From NCBI GenBank assembly GCA_949752795.1, contig OX457075.1, forward strand, positions 5,570,001 through 5,634,000: a stretch of 64,000 bases of DNA. Direction: 5' to 3'. Shown piece after piece: positions 24,007 through 36,564 of the stretch (positions within the stretch are counted from its first letter, which is position 1; each line of letters opens with the position of its first letter). Under the pieces are notes generated by a model, which saw only the letters and a program-made list of their open reading frames with translations, made no database searches and was not told the DNA's origin. The position numbers and the translations under genes were made by a program. The stretch comes from Hyperoodon ampullatus (taxonomy: Eukaryota > Chordata > Mammalia > Artiodactyla > Ziphiidae).

Positions 24007-24381
24007 TTTCTTTCTTTTTTTAAAAAATAAATTTATTTATTTAATTTATTTATTATTTTTGGCTGTGTCGGGTCTTAGTTGCTGCACGTGGGCTTTCTGT
24101 AGTTGCGGTGAGCAGGGGCTACTCTTCGTTGCGGTGCGCGGGCTTCTCATTGCAGTGGTTTCTCTTGTTGTGGAGCACGGGCTCTAGGGCACACGGGCTT
24201 CAGTAGTTGTGGCACAGGGCTCAGTAGTTGTGGCTTGCGGTCTCTAGAGCGCAGGACTCGGTAGTTGTGGCGCACAGGCTTAGTTGCTCCATGGCATGTG
24301 GGATCTTCCCAGACCAGGGCTCGAACCTGTGTCCCCTGCATTGCCAGGTGGGTTCTTAACCACTGCGCCACCAGGGAAGTC
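24007..24381 (-). mobile_element. CHR-type SINE, long form, minus strand
   Basis: An (ATTT)-rich tail, then 'ggctgtgtcgggtcttagttgctgc', through to 'ccaccagggaagtc'. Target-site duplication 'cccacgccctttct' (23994-24007) and 'cccacaccctttct' (24382-24395), one mismatch. Confidence 0.95.
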
Positions 24382-24395
24382 CCCACACCCTTTCT

Positions 24396-24769
24396 GAAAG
24401 GCCTAGAGATATGTCTTTCTGCCCTGTGCACCAGCCAGACTGGCAGGACTGGAGGCCCAAGGTTTCCAGCCCTGAGGGTCTCCTAAGACAGAAGAGGGGG
24501 CTCCTCTTCCATTCCAGCTGCAAACACACCTGCTTCCTCGACACAAAGGCAGCCCAGGATTTGAGGGGCATTTCCTTGCTGTCCCCAGGGCCAGGTGGCT
24601 CCAGAGAACTGAAACACACCCATGTTGGCTGCTGTCACTAGAAACACCAGCTGGCAATTAAGCCTGACAGGGGCCAGAGGTGGCAGCCTGCAGAGCCAGT
24701 CCTGCCTTGAGAGCCCAAAGCACAGAAAAACAATAAAATATGGTGAGCTGGTGTTCTAGTTGCAGCCTG
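24396..24769. other. Unassigned noncoding DNA
   Basis: No recognised repeat or gene in this GC-moderate stretch following a SINE. Confidence 0.5.
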
Positions 24770-24850
24770 ATTACTAAATAAAAAGCAACACAGTCACTTA
24801 ACCTCTCTGATCCTAGACCGTCTATAAAATGAGAAACTGGATTCGATCAG
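24770..24850 (+). repeat. MIR-like fragment
   Basis: 'cagtcacttaacctctctgatcctag...tctataaaatgagaaactgga' is the sense MIR core plus downstream segment. Confidence 0.6.
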
Positions 24851-25599
24851 CCTTCTCTGTGAGGGGCAAAGGAGCAGGGGTGGAGGGAACAGTCCAAAAT
24901 ATGCTGGAAGATCATGTTCTAAGTCAAATGTCAGCCTCCTTCTCCCCAAGCAACCCGAATGGATAGGAATTGGGGTGGGGCACAGGCAGGGTGTGACATT
25001 TGACAAAGCTTTGCCAGGTATTCAAATAAGAAGACCCTACTCCAGGCGAGAACCACTGGGCTAAATCCTCCCTAAAGACCCTTTGGACTCTGACTTTCAA
25101 TGACTCTTTGAAAGGGCTAGAGTCAAGAGTACTTTCCTCCCGTCCCTCCTTAGTAATCTGCGGTGGGTTAATGGAACACTTAGTTTGAAACAATGGAATA
25201 CTGCAATTGTGCCAGATTGATTTTTAAAAAATTTGTTTAGAGGCAATTTGTTCCCTGCAGACCTACCCTTGAGATGATATTGGGAGAGTTGGCACTGCTC
25301 TGGGTTGAGTAGATGCAGGTGCCTCTTGTAAATGGGAAGATGTTGGTGTCAGGCAGAAGCATCCCAGGTAGAAGTTACACATCATGGAAATAACACCTTG
25401 AACCTGGACAAGGCCAGTCCGGATGGGACCAGCTGATAGTCAGTGAGAACCTGGCTTCTGGCAGCACTAGAGGGTGTGTCTTGGTGTTATACACATCCTT
25501 TTGTTACTCTAAGCCATGCTTCCACTTGAGGGACGTTCTTGGGTTTTTTTCCTGGTTTTCTAAGAAGGTGAAGATGTTCTTCCAAACTTATATGCTCCA
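24851..25599. other. Unassigned noncoding DNA
   Basis: No gene or repeat recognised. The stretch is followed directly by L2 3' sequence. Confidence 0.5.
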
Positions 25600-25795
25600 A
25601 CAGACTCCTGTACCTTCTGTTTTGTAATACACATCAAACTTGTAGTTAATGGCTTGTTGAGTTGTCCATCTTCTGCACCAGCGTGTAAGCTCCATGCAAG
25701 AAGGGACCTTGTCCACCCTGTGTGACACTCTGCCCAGCATAGTGCCTGGCATATCATGGGAACTGATTAGAAACTTGTTGAATATGAATTCTACC
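25600..25795 (+). repeat. L2 3' end
   Basis: 'gtgtaagctccatgcaagaagggaccttgtccaccctgtg' followed by 'cccagcatagtgcctggcatatcatgggaactg...aacttgttgaatatgaat' reproduces the L2 3' UTR in sense. Confidence 0.8.
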
Positions 25796-26305
25796 TCATT
25801 GAAAGATTCTTTGCCTGTAAAGACTTCCGCCCAAAGAACTGTTTGTTCTCTAAACCACAGCAGCCTGGAGAGCTTAATAATTCCCTTGCTCCAGAATTCC
25901 TTGCTCAGCATAGGTCCACAGAAATTCCTGGTACTTCAAGCCCCCATTCTAGGTCAGACTAGAATAAGAGGAAATGCTACCCATGAGTTTTTCTTACATC
26001 TTCCTGCCCCTCATCCCCCATTCCATCCTTCATCCTCCAGGTCCCCTGTGGGATCGCAGCCTCAGCAATGAAGTCTAACTTCTCCAAATATACAGGTATC
26101 TGTTCTGAGCTCTGAGGTCCCTGCCAAAGGCGTCTCAGGGATTCGAGAACCTGATGTAATTCTGATGCAGTGCATGATTGAAGGAATGGTACCTTCAGGG
26201 TGGATCCAAAAGTGTACCAGGAAGAAATAGAAAATATGAACAGACCAATCACAACCACTGAAACTGAAACTGTGATTACAAATCTTCCAAAGAACAAAAG
26301 CCCAG

Positions 26306-26601
26306 AAAAACAGAGCTGGAGGAATCAGGCTCCCTGACTTCAGACTATACTACAAAGCTACAGTAATCAAGACAGAATGGTACTGGCACAAAAACAGAAA
26401 TACAGATCAATGGAACAGGATAGAAAGCCCAGAGGTAAACACACATATGGTCACCTTATCTTTGATAAAGGAGGCAAGAATATACAATGGAGAAAAGACA
26501 GCCTCTTCAATAAGTGGGGCTGGGAAAACTGGACAGCTACATGTAAAAGAATGAAATTAGAACACTCCCTAACACCATACACAAAAATAATCTCAAAATG
26601 G
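26306..26601 (+). repeat. Displaced duplicate of L1 ORF2 C-terminal segment
   Basis: This block aligns to 27760-28057 in the same orientation with scattered substitutions and a few-base length difference near 26439. It sits between 'aaaagcccag' and 'gtgaattcta', which are adjacent apart from about 20 bases in normal L1 ORF2. It therefore replaces a short stretch with out-of-place sequence. Confidence 0.9.
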
Positions 26602-28610
26602 TGAATTCTATAAAAAACTTTACAGAAGAGCTAACACCTATCCTTCTCAAACTCTTCCAAAATATAGAAGAGGGAGGAATATTCCTAAACTCATTCTATG
26701 AGGCCACCATCACCCTGATACCATAACCAGACAAAGATGTCACAAAAAAAGAAAACTACAGGCCAATATCACTGATGAACATAGATGAAAAACTCCTCAA
26801 CAAAATACTAGCAAACAGAATCTTACAACACATTAAAAGCATCATACTCCATGTTCAAGTGGGGTTTATCCCAGGAATGCAAGGATTCTTCAATATATGC
26901 AAATCAATCAATGTGATACAACATATTAACAAACTGAAGGATAAAAAACATATGATAATCTCACTAGATGCAGAAAAAGCTTTTGACAAAATTCAATGCC
27001 CGCTTATGATAAAAACACTCCAGAAAGTAGGAATAGAGGGAATCTACCTCAACATAATAAAGGCCATATATGACAAACCCACAGCCAACATCATTCTCAA
27101 TGGTGAAAAACTGAAACCATTTCCTCTAAGATCAGGAACAAGACAAGGTTGCCCAGTCTCACCACTATTATTCAACATAGTTTTGGAAGTCCTATCCATG
27201 GCAATCAGAGAAGAAAAAGAAATAAAAGGAATACAAATTGGAAAAGAAGAAGTAAAACTGTCACTCTTTGTAGATGACATGATACTATACATAGAGAGTC
27301 CTAAAGATGCTACCAGAAAACCACTAGAGCTAATCAATGAATTTGGTAATGTAGAAGGATACAAAATTAATGCACAGAAATCTCTTGTATTCCTATACAC
27401 TAAAGACAAAAAATCTGAAAAGGAAATTAAGGAGACACTCCCATTTACCATTGCAACAAAAAGAATAAAATATCTAGGAATAAACCTACCTAAGGAGGCA
27501 AAAGACCTGTGTGCAGAAAACTATAAGACACTGATGAAAGAAATTAAAGATGATACAAACAGATGGAGAGAAATAACATGCTCTTGGATTGGAAGAATCA
27601 ACATTGTGAAAATAACTATACTACCCAAAGCTATCTACAGATTAAATGCAATCCCTATCAAACCACCAATGGCATTTTCCACAGAACTAGAACAAAAAGT
27701 TTCACAATTTGTATGGAAACATGAAAGACCCCAAATAGCCAAAGCAATCTTGAGAAAGGAAAACGGAGCTGGAGGAATCAGGCTCCCTGACTTCGGACTA
27801 TACTACAAAGCTACAGTAATCAAGACTGTATGGTACTGGCACAAAAACAGAAATACAGATCAATGGAAAAGGATAGAGAGCCCAGATATAAACCCACGCA
27901 TATATGGTCACCTTATCTTTGATAAAGGAGGCAAGAGTATACAATGGAGAAAAGACAGCCTCTTCAATAAGTGGTGCTGGGAAAACTGGACAGCTACATT
28001 TAAAAGAATGAAGTTAGAACACTCCCTAACACCATACACAAAAATAAACTCAAAATGGATTAGGGACCTAAATGTAAGGCCAGACACTGTAAAACTCTTA
28101 GAGGAAAACAGAGGCAGAACACTCTATGACATAAATCACAGTAGGATCCTTTTTGACCCACCTCCTAGAGAAATGGAAATAAAAACAAAAGTAAACAAAT
28201 TGGACCTAATGAAACTTAAAAGCTTTTGCACAGCAAAGGAAACCATAAACAAGACAAAAAGACAACCCTCAGAATGGGAGAAAATATTTACCACTGAACC
28301 AACTGACAAAGGAGTAATCTCCAAAATATATAAGCAACTCAATATAAAAAAAAAAACAAACAAGCCAATCCAAAAATGGGCAGAAGACCTAAATAGACAT
28401 TTCTCCAAAGAAGACATACAGATTGCCAACAAACACATGGAAGGATGCTCAACATCCCTAATCATTAGAGAAATGCAAATCAAAGCCACAATGTGGTATC
28501 ACCTCACACCAGTCAGAATGGCCATCATAAAAAATCTACAAACAATAATGCTGGAGAGGGTGTGGAGAAAAGGGGACCCTCTTGCACTGTTGGTGGGAAT
28601 TTAAATTAAT
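26601..28610 (+). pseudogene. L1 ORF2 reverse transcriptase, inactivated
   Basis: ORF2 encodes the L1 endonuclease-reverse transcriptase; only the RT and C-terminal parts remain. In the frame of 26601 an AAA-to-TAA change creates a stop at 26724-26726, after which 609 codons (26775-28604) stay open. The RT fingers appear as 'NKILANRI' and 'AEKAFDKIQ', followed by '[18 protein letters not shown]'. The catalytic box reads FVDD at 27267-27278 where L1 normally has FADD. A one-base loss near 28545 shifts the frame before the Cys-rich tail, which continues in the next frame and then stops. The ATG at 26775 is internal, not the native start. It cannot be functional. Confidence 0.93.
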
Positions 28611-29345
28611 ACAGCCACTATAGAGAAGAGTATGGAGTTTCCTTAAAAAACTAAAAATAGAACTACCATACTACCCAGCAATCCTACTACTGGGCATATA
28701 CCCTGAGAAAACCATAACTCAAAAAGAGACATGTACCACAATGTTCATTGCAGCACTATTTATAAGAGCCAGGACATGGAAACAACCTAAGTTTCCATTG
28801 ATAGATGAATGGATAAAGAAGATGTGGCACTTATACACAATGGAATATTACTCAGCCATAAAAAGAAATGAAATTGAGTTATCTGTAGTGAGGTGGATGG
28901 ACCTAGAGTCTGTCATATAGACTGAAGTAAGTCAGAAAGAGAAAAACAAATACTGTATGCTAACACATATATACGGAATCTAAAAAAAATAGTTCTGATG
29001 AATCTAGGGGAAGGACAGGAATAAAGATGCAGATGTAGAGAATGGACTTGAGGACACAGGGAGGGGGAAGGGTTAAGCTGGGACGAAGTGAGAGAGTGGC
29101 ATGGACATATATACACTACCAAATGTAAAATAGAAAGCTAGTGGGAAGCAGCCGCATAGCACAGCGAGATCAGCTGGGTGCTTTGTGACCACCTAGAGGG
29201 GTGGGATAGGGAGGGTGGGAAGGAGACGCAAGAGGGAGGAGATATGGGGATATATGTATATGTATAGCTGATTCACTTTGTTATACAGCAGAAACTAACA
29301 CACCATTGTAAAGCAATTTTACTCCAAAAAAGATGTTTAAAAAAA
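28611..29345 (+). mobile_element. L1 ORF2 tail, 3' UTR and poly(A)
   Basis: The text 'gcactatttataagagccaggacatggaa', 'atgaatggataaagaagatgtggcac' and 'attactcagccataaaaagaaatgaa' is the end of L1 ORF2. It is followed by a 3' UTR with 'aagcagccgcatagcacagcgagatcagc' and 'gattcactttgttatacagcagaaac', then an A-run. This is the cetartiodactyl-type L1 3' end and matches, in reverse, the tail at 61197-61431. Confidence 0.93.
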
Positions 29346-29354
29346 AAAAGTGTA

Positions 29355-32040
29355 AGGACTCTGAAATAGACTAAGGATAGATGAAGTATGACTCACCTGG
29401 GAGGCAAATGAAATACCCAAAAATGAAAAGGGAAGGAGAAAAGAACATCTAGCATGGAGATTAGTTTTTATTTTTCCTACCTATTCTTCTTTCTTCCTTT
29501 TCCCTCTGTAAATCATGAACCTTTTGCAAATCATTTCCAAAGTTAGCCAGAGAAAAAGAGGAGGGGGTCATAACTGGCATGAGATGCTCGCTTCCGAGGT
29601 TTTCTGTTCTTGAACAATTTCCCTCCTCATTCTCTGTAGCCCCAGCATGTACAGCTCAAGTGTGGCTGCCCGCAAGCACTCAGGGGTTTTCTTGGCCGGC
29701 AGGGCTAGTAAAAGTCCTGCAAACCTAAGGGAAGAAGCAACTTCAGAGCTCTTTGCAAATACTACACCCACTGGGGGGAAATCAACAAAACAAGGAAAAG
29801 AGCATTTTAAAATGAGTTGTCTTGTATTTATCCAAGTTCACAGTGCTCTGAGCAGGTTGCAAATTAATACTTCAGGCCAGATTCTGAATAAGCCACAGGG
29901 GACCAACAAGAAACTTCCTGCCTGGAAACTAAGAAGGCCTAATGGATCAGCTGTCACTGCCTCTGTTTGGGAGGTAGTTAGAGTTTGTGTCAAGCCATTT
30001 CTCCACATTATGAAAGTCACAGAGTATTTTACATCTTTCAGTAACACTCACCATTTGGCAGGCTAATGCATGCCTTTTTCCCTGCCTTTTTGCTAGCTCC
30101 TGTCTTCGCTGGTAACCCAACACAGTCTGGATTTGTTCTCTCTCCCAGTCCAGCAGGAAAATAATGGGGAGAAACAGAAGATCCATTTACATGTTGATGA
30201 GGAAAAGAAAAATCTTAGATTTCGGGAACTGAAAAAGACTTCCAAGCAGGGGGTACCTAGAGGGAACAGAGGTAGTGGTCTGAGCTTCCCACTGATGGGG
30301 GAGACCAGTAAGGGAAGGCATTATTTGGAAAGAAGTTCCAAAAAAAAAAAAAAAAAAGAAGAAGGAATAACCGCCAGTCTGCTTTTTATTATCCAGACAC
30401 CGATAATTCTAAACAATGCCAGTGAAGAAATATTCCTCCAGCCAGATGGTTGCTCCCCTGGCCCCCATGAGATGCAGTTGCTTCAAAGTAACTTAACCCA
30501 AGTCTTTTATTTACTGAGGAGGAAAGTGAGGGCCCGGAGAGCCTATGGCTCCTGAGCTGGAGCATTTCATAGAACCCTGGTCTCTTTGCTGCCCGCTGGA
30601 GGCCTTCCCTCTCCATTACGCCGCCAGACCCCAGGTGAAAAAACACTGGATGAACCCAGTAACTGGGCAAAATTGGATCATGCTAACCAAAGGGACATAT
30701 CTGAGAAACTGGGAAAAAAAGCCCAGAGCAGCTGCCCTCTGTCCTTGCCTTGTTTATGAGCCATATTTGAGAATTTTCGATCTTAAGGCTCTCTTTTTCT
30801 ATCCTATCCTTCATTTATATAAAAACAGATTTCTTTTCGTATTGGAAAATACAGCTATGCTCATATAGGCTCATTTCCATTTTAAAATCATGGTAAGACC
30901 TTTCTGGTTTTCTGTGTGACTGTGTAGTGGGTAGGAATCGCAGTTCTCAAAGACAGGTGTGCAAAGAATATTGTGTTTTTTTAATTAAAAAATCAGTTTA
31001 ATTTAGACTCACAGTTTTCATCCCACTAAGCAAGCAAGAGGCCAAGCTCAGGTATTTAGGGGCTGTCCTATCTCAGGATTGTTGACCCATAGTGCTTTCT
31101 TTGAGATTGGGCTGTCTGCTGGCCGTTCTACAGCCCTCTGCCTGACAGCCCCCCTGGCTTATGTTCATTCCTTGGCCTCCTCTCCAGGGAGTTTCCAGCT
31201 TCCCTGGATAACATTTCTGCCGTGGTGCTGTTCAGTAGGCATTTCGTTGTTGAATTTCCTGGCATTTTAGTATTTATTATCACATGTGATTTTTTTTTTT
31301 CCTTTTGAAGTGAATTATTTCTCTCCTGGGCTTTGGGGATCAGAGACATGTTATTTCAGGCCCAACTTGAAAAGGAATTAATCCAAGGAAATGCATCCAG
31401 AAGCCAAGAGAGGCCATGTAGGAGGAACCTGACCAACACCCACATCAGGAGCGATTTTGTATTTGATTTATCCACACGAGGTAGATGAATTCACCACCCA
31501 GGGAGTTGTATCTCCCTGAGTTATTTCCCAGTCTGATGTCCCTCTGCCCATAACTGTCAGCTTTCCACTAAAAAGTGGAAATCATTTGTTTATACCCAAC
31601 CTTTGTCTTCACTCACTAACTCCACCTGTCAAGCATTTGTCAAATGCCAAGCCTTCCCCCACCCCTGCTTTGCCAACCAGAGAGAAGGAATCGAAAAAAA
31701 AAGAAGAACAGGGCCCCGGGAGCTGGAAGAAATTGGGATAAACAGGAGTAAGTGATGGGGTCAAAGGGAACAAAGTCTAGGACTTGATGAGTTTGCCATC
31801 CAGACCCACTCCCCTGACGTTAGAATCAGTGAGGAAATACCTAGAATCCTTTCTACTCCTGTGCTTTTTTACAATTGACATAACACTGTCCAGTAAATGA
31901 CCTGCTTTATTCCTCACAATAGCCCAGGGAGGCAGGCACTTTGCAGATAAACACATAGAATTTTAGCAGGAAGTCCCCAGCTCTGGGTCATTCATGAGGT
32001 TAATAGCACGCTGGGACTGAGTGACCAGCGCCCTCCTCCT
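29355..32040. other. Unassigned noncoding DNA
   Basis: No confident gene or repeat. An A-run lies at 30339-30357, possibly the decayed tail of an unrecognised retroelement. A short antisense MIR-like stretch may exist near 30510-30545. Frames of about 140 codons (29647-30066 and 30133-30555, both +) lack familiar domains. Confidence 0.45.
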
Positions 32041-32044
32041 ATGA

Positions 32045-32240
32045 TCTAGGGTTTGGAACCAGCAAGACCTTGACTCAAATCCTAATTTCAGCCCATATTA
32101 GTTCTGTGACTATGAGGAAATTCTTTTGTGATGCTCTGTTGGGAATTGTCCCTGTTTTGCACGAGTTTTCTTGTGAAGATTAGATGAGTTCACATAGTAT
32201 TAATAAAACCCGAGCACAACAGCTGGTACTTAAGAGGGGC
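32045..32240 (+). repeat. MIR SINE relic
   Basis: 'ggtttggaaccagcaagaccttgactcaaatcctaatttcagcc', 'agttctgtgactatgaggaaattc', then 'tgaagattagatgagttcacatagtatt' and 'agcacaacagctggta' cover head, core and 3' end of MIR in order. Confidence 0.75.
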
Positions 32241-33578
32241 TTAATCTCTAAGAATAGGAAGGACCACCTTCATTCCAGGATCTGTAGACAGCCAGGCAAT
32301 TAAAAACAAACAAGCAGAGATTTGATAAGAAATGAATGAAAGTTTCGTTATCCCTGCTGGGATTTCCTAGTTCTTCAAATGAATGTAGGAAGCTTTAGCC
32401 TTTAGATAAACTTGGAATCCTTGCCTGGCACCAAGTCACAGCCTGGAGCTGACACAGCGAGCTGCTACAGCTCCAGTCCTGCAAAAAACGAGTGTTTCGT
32501 CAAATCTCTGCTGCTTTGCATATGTGTGTGCAGTTCTGCTGTAGGGTTCAAGTTCCAGGTGGTCGTTCTGAGCTATTTCCATATGTTTGCATAAGCTGCT
32601 CTCCGGAATTTGGAATGGAGCTGTTGGACCATTCATGCTTTTGTCTCGTCCCCATTTTGGAATCTAGCATCTCTTTTCCTCTCGAAACCTCTAGTCCTAG
32701 ATTGATTATTGCTTTGACTTTGATTAGGTGAGTAACAAATTCGAGACATGAGGAAGTAGTCACTTAGAAGTGGTCTGAACCTCACTGGAGACCAGCTGGA
32801 GGGAAGCTTTTAGTCCGGGTCTGGCGTAGGGATATCCTCGAAATGCGGTGCTTCATTTCCCCACCTGATGTTTCCTTCCACGAGGGAAAGCTTAGGGAGT
32901 ATAACGTTCCTGCCTCCGTGCCCTTTGTCTAACTGCTTGCTTTGTTCAAAATCAAGATGGAGAGAAAAAGTGTTATTTACTGTCTTCCTTCAAATACTTT
33001 ATCACTCTTGGCTGTTCACGGTCTAGCCTTCGCCCTGTACTCTGAAACAATCCACCTCGGGGTCTACAGAACTGGTGGGGCCATTTATATAGTAAGTGGA
33101 ATATAATAACATAAGGACGGAGTAGAAGGAGAAATGGGGCATCTGCCTATATTGAGTGTATCTGTGGGCGTGATTTCCCACGAGATCATGGACCCATTTA
33201 TATAAACTGGACTCATTTATATGGAAAATAACTGCACCAAACCAAAATAGATCAGAACCCATATGCTGATGGTTAATGCATTCTGTTAAAGTGGGTTCAC
33301 CATCCACTATGCTTAGTTAGCTCCATAGAAGTGAAAACCTCTTCTGAGAAGTGGTAGACTTCGGAGGCTGTCTCACAAATCCATTTCACTGGTCACAGGG
33401 GAAACCTCACGAAATTGTGTAAATGGATCCATACAAATCCATTCCCACCAGAAGGAATGCAGTTCAAAGTGATGTCCTGTGTATAATAAAAATAGAACTG
33501 ATCACGTTATTGCCTGTATCCAATGTCATAGCCATAACAGTTTGCAGCCACCAGTATTATGAAGGAGAAGATTTATTT
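32241..33578. other. Unassigned noncoding DNA
   Basis: No recognisable gene or repeat family; small overlapping frames only. Confidence 0.5.
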
Positions 33579-33579
33579 A

Positions 33580-34355
33580 TTTATTAAGAAAATATTTATT
33601 GCTTATTTTCTGCAGAGGTAGGTGCTCTGGTAGAAATGGATGAACACAAGGTGGGATCCCCAATGATGCTTAACTACCAGGATGTAGTATGAGTAACATG
33701 GGAAATTAACTAGCCAAGTAGATACAAAAAGTACCAAAATGGAGGAATAGATGGTAAATGCTAGGAAAGTTCTTTGAGGGCTGGGATGGTTAATGGGAGT
33801 TCAGAGAAGAGGTGAGTAGGGTCTTAGTAGTGAGGTGGGAGCAGTGATGAGGGAAAGTGAAGGTGGGAAACAGTGCCTCAGCCACAGGTCCAGCGTGGGC
33901 AGAAGTTGTAGGATGAAAATTACCTGGAGTTCTTACTGTGGGCGGACTACCCTCGACGGCAATGGTTTTGTTAAGAATGAGTGAGAGATCAGGTGAGAAC
34001 AATGCGTGGCGACCAGATGGTGGAATGTCTTGAAAGCTGCATTGAAAGGATTTGGACTTTACCCTGTAGATAATGCGGAGTCCTTGAGGACTGTTAAAAG
34101 GGAGAGTGGTATGATTAAAATATAAAGATTTTTAGATGAAAAAAAATCTATACCATACAGCATAGGCTGATGAGAGAGAACCTGGAGAGAAACTGTTAAG
34201 TGGATAATGGATTTGTTGAAACAACAGGATATTAACTAGAATGGTTGTAGAGGCTTGGGGAAGGTAGCCAGGGTACTAGCAATAAAATGGAAGCATAGTT
34301 GTTAGGATTTAATGATGGCTTAGATATGAGGAAATAAAGGGTGGAAAGTTAGACC
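33580..34355 (-). mobile_element. Decayed L2 LINE, antisense (3' part)
   Basis: Reading from 'attaagaaaatatttattgc', through 'gaggtgagtagggtc', 'gacctggagttcttac' and 'gaatgtcttgaaagctgcattg...tttggactttaccctgtagataatgcgg', to 'gggagagtggtatgattaaaa', this is the reverse complement of the purine-rich complement of L2 ORF2/3' UTR. It matches the layout of the longer L2 at 49525-52140 but is more diverged. Confidence 0.65.
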
Positions 34356-35090
34356 TGACAAAGCTTTCAGATGAAATGTCTGAGAAACTGGCAGTAGAGA
34401 CTTACCACTATGGGAAGCTCGACTGGGAAAATTTCAGTTCAAGTAGATGGTGCATCCATTGGTCACTGCTCACCTGTCATAGCCCTGCTTGGCCAAAGGC
34501 ACAAAGGCCTTTCTCTTGCAGACTCAGCCCTGCCCAGGTGCTGCACCACTGAGAACACAGACTCAAGCTCCACTCAAGCCCCTCCTCTCCAGCGGGCAGC
34601 CATTGCCATTGTCTGCTAGTCTCACGGTCACTCCCAGTGGCCAGGTCACCTAGAATCAGAATTTGATGTTTCTATTCCAGGTCTGCATTGGGTCTAGGAC
34701 ACATTCCTGAGACCATTCACTTCAATGACCTTTTGTCACGTTCCTGCTACCTTTTATCCCAGGGCTACATCTTGCTTCTGGCTTATTCTGCCTCACTTGG
34801 ATTTACCACCTTGGTTTATCATCCTGTTTTCTTCCTGATACGAAGAACTGCTGCCACTCAACCCTCTGTTCCCAACGGAATCAGACCCCTTAACAATGGA
34901 TGCCAGTTTGGGATGGATTTGAGTTTGCAGCTGTGGTCTTTCTCCGTCTCCAGAGATGATTAGCTCGTCTTTCTTGACTGGCCCAGTCTTTGGTATCAGA
35001 ACAAACCCACTGCTTGGTGTCTTGGAACTCTCGTGAGATGAGTGACTATGGCTGTTCCCTTAGTGATGGTTAATGATGAAAGTGTGACAC
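34356..35090. other. Unassigned segment between two L2 pieces
   Basis: L2-like text stops near 34355 and resumes near 35090, so this block is probably a later insertion into the L2 or a highly diverged part. I see no diagnostic termini, poly(A) or target-site duplication. Confidence 0.4.
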
Positions 35091-35480
35091 ACAATTAAAA
35101 ATGTCAAGGAGGTAGTTCAGCCTAAAATATTGAAGCTGACGCAGGAGCTCAGGATTAGACATCCAGATTTTGGATTTATCTCCATGGATAAACACATCAT
35201 TACAGTTACTACTAAAGTCAGTGTCAGATACACACGGACAAATGAGTCAGCAGGAAGCGCCAACAGCAAAACTTTGCATCACGAAACATTCCATTCTTAT
35301 TATCTTTTTAGAAATAAGACACTGGTGAAAAGTTGCTATATTTGGGAAAGGACAGAGCAGTATTTCCACCTCAATAATTTTTTGAGAAAAAGAGAGTTAA
35401 AAATGAGCAGAGATTAAAAGTCTGAACGTTGAGAGCGTCTAACATTAGGGTCATGGGAGGGAGAAGAAGAGAATTAGCCG
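35090..35480 (-). mobile_element. Decayed L2 LINE, antisense (continuation)
   Basis: 'aatgtcaaggaggtagttcag...ggagctcaggattagacatccagattttggatttatctccatgg' and 'cgttgagagcgtctaacattagggtcatgggaggg' correspond to the complement of L2 ORF2 RT text. They lie in the order expected after the 33580-34355 piece. Confidence 0.55.
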
Positions 35481-36560
35481 TGGAAGGACGATGAAGGGAG
35501 GTGGCGGGGGGTGCAGCTGTGTGGGGTAAGAGGTGACAATCCTACAGAGGTGTTGGGGAGACAGACAAACCTGCTTCCCTGCCCAGGAGGGACCGCCCTC
35601 TCCCATTCTTGTGGTCCTTTTTCAGGAAAAGAGTTTGCAATAGCAAAACAACGTAGGAAAACAGCCTTTGGTCTTGTGTGTTTCTCTTTGGACAGAGGGT
35701 TCTGAGCAGGAGTGCGCCTCCCTCCTGGCAGTCGTAATGAGAGGAGGGAAGCTTGGTGGGGTCTCTAGGCAGGGCACCTCAGCCACAGAGGCACCTAGGC
35801 CTGTGTCTGTGTCCACAGCATGTGTGGACACAAGACCGAATCTCATGGGGTTGGAATGCAGAACACGTGAAAAGTTTCCCATTCGATATCAAACAAAAAT
35901 ATATCATGGCCTCGAGCCAGTAGATATTCTGGGACTGGCCTTTTTTTCCCAGCCCTTTACATGTAACCAGCTGGAAGTCTTTTTGAAGAGCTGGACTATT
36001 CAACCTCTGAGATGAAGGATTTGCCATTTAATGGGGAGGCCACTTTTCAATGCCGAGGTGGAATGCTAAGTCCTTGGCTTATTCTCCAGGAATTCTCATT
36101 CCTTCTTGATAAAATAGGCTTCGTAGAGAAAGACGTGTCAAGGAGCAAATATGTTTTAAGTGTAAAAATAAGCAGGTATATAGATAGGCAGATTTGAGGG
36201 GTATGAGACAGTATTCTGTATCCCCAGGGTACCAGACACCTTCTGATGAAAAGTCAAAAGGAAACACCTGAATTCCTGTTTCACAGCCAGTATGAGTTTC
36301 TGTTGAACAAGTATGGAAAATAGGATCAGATGGTATAGAGTTATTTAATTTGGCTCCGAGTAAAGGAAGGCTCGATTATGGTGAGAGAAGGACTAGATTG
36401 CAGGGTCTAGCACTGAACTTGGCACCATCACGTGTGTGCCCTTCCTCATGTCTCCTTGAAAAGCATGTCTATTGTACTCCACGGTGCACTGCGCCTGAAT
36501 TCCAATATCTCCATAGTATTTGGGGGCCCAAGGCATTGGATGGGTAAATACAGGGAGGAG
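35481..36560. other. Unassigned noncoding DNA
   Basis: No gene or repeat recognised. A 115-codon frame at 35668-36015 (+) has no familiar domain. Confidence 0.5.
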
Positions 36561-36564
36561 GACC

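Larger units (their letters stand above)
26217..29345 (+). mobile_element. 5'-truncated L1 with internal rearrangement
   Basis: The L1 starts inside ORF2 at 'accaggaagaaatagaaaatatgaacag' and runs through reverse transcriptase, the C-terminal region, 3' UTR and poly(A). A 9-bp duplication 'aaaagtgta' (26208-26216 and 29346-29354) flanks the whole unit, so it probably arrived as one insertion. At 26306-26601 it contains an extra copy of the region at 27760-28057, which interrupts the expected ORF2 text. The full L1 is about 6 kb, so only the last half is present. Confidence 0.93.
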
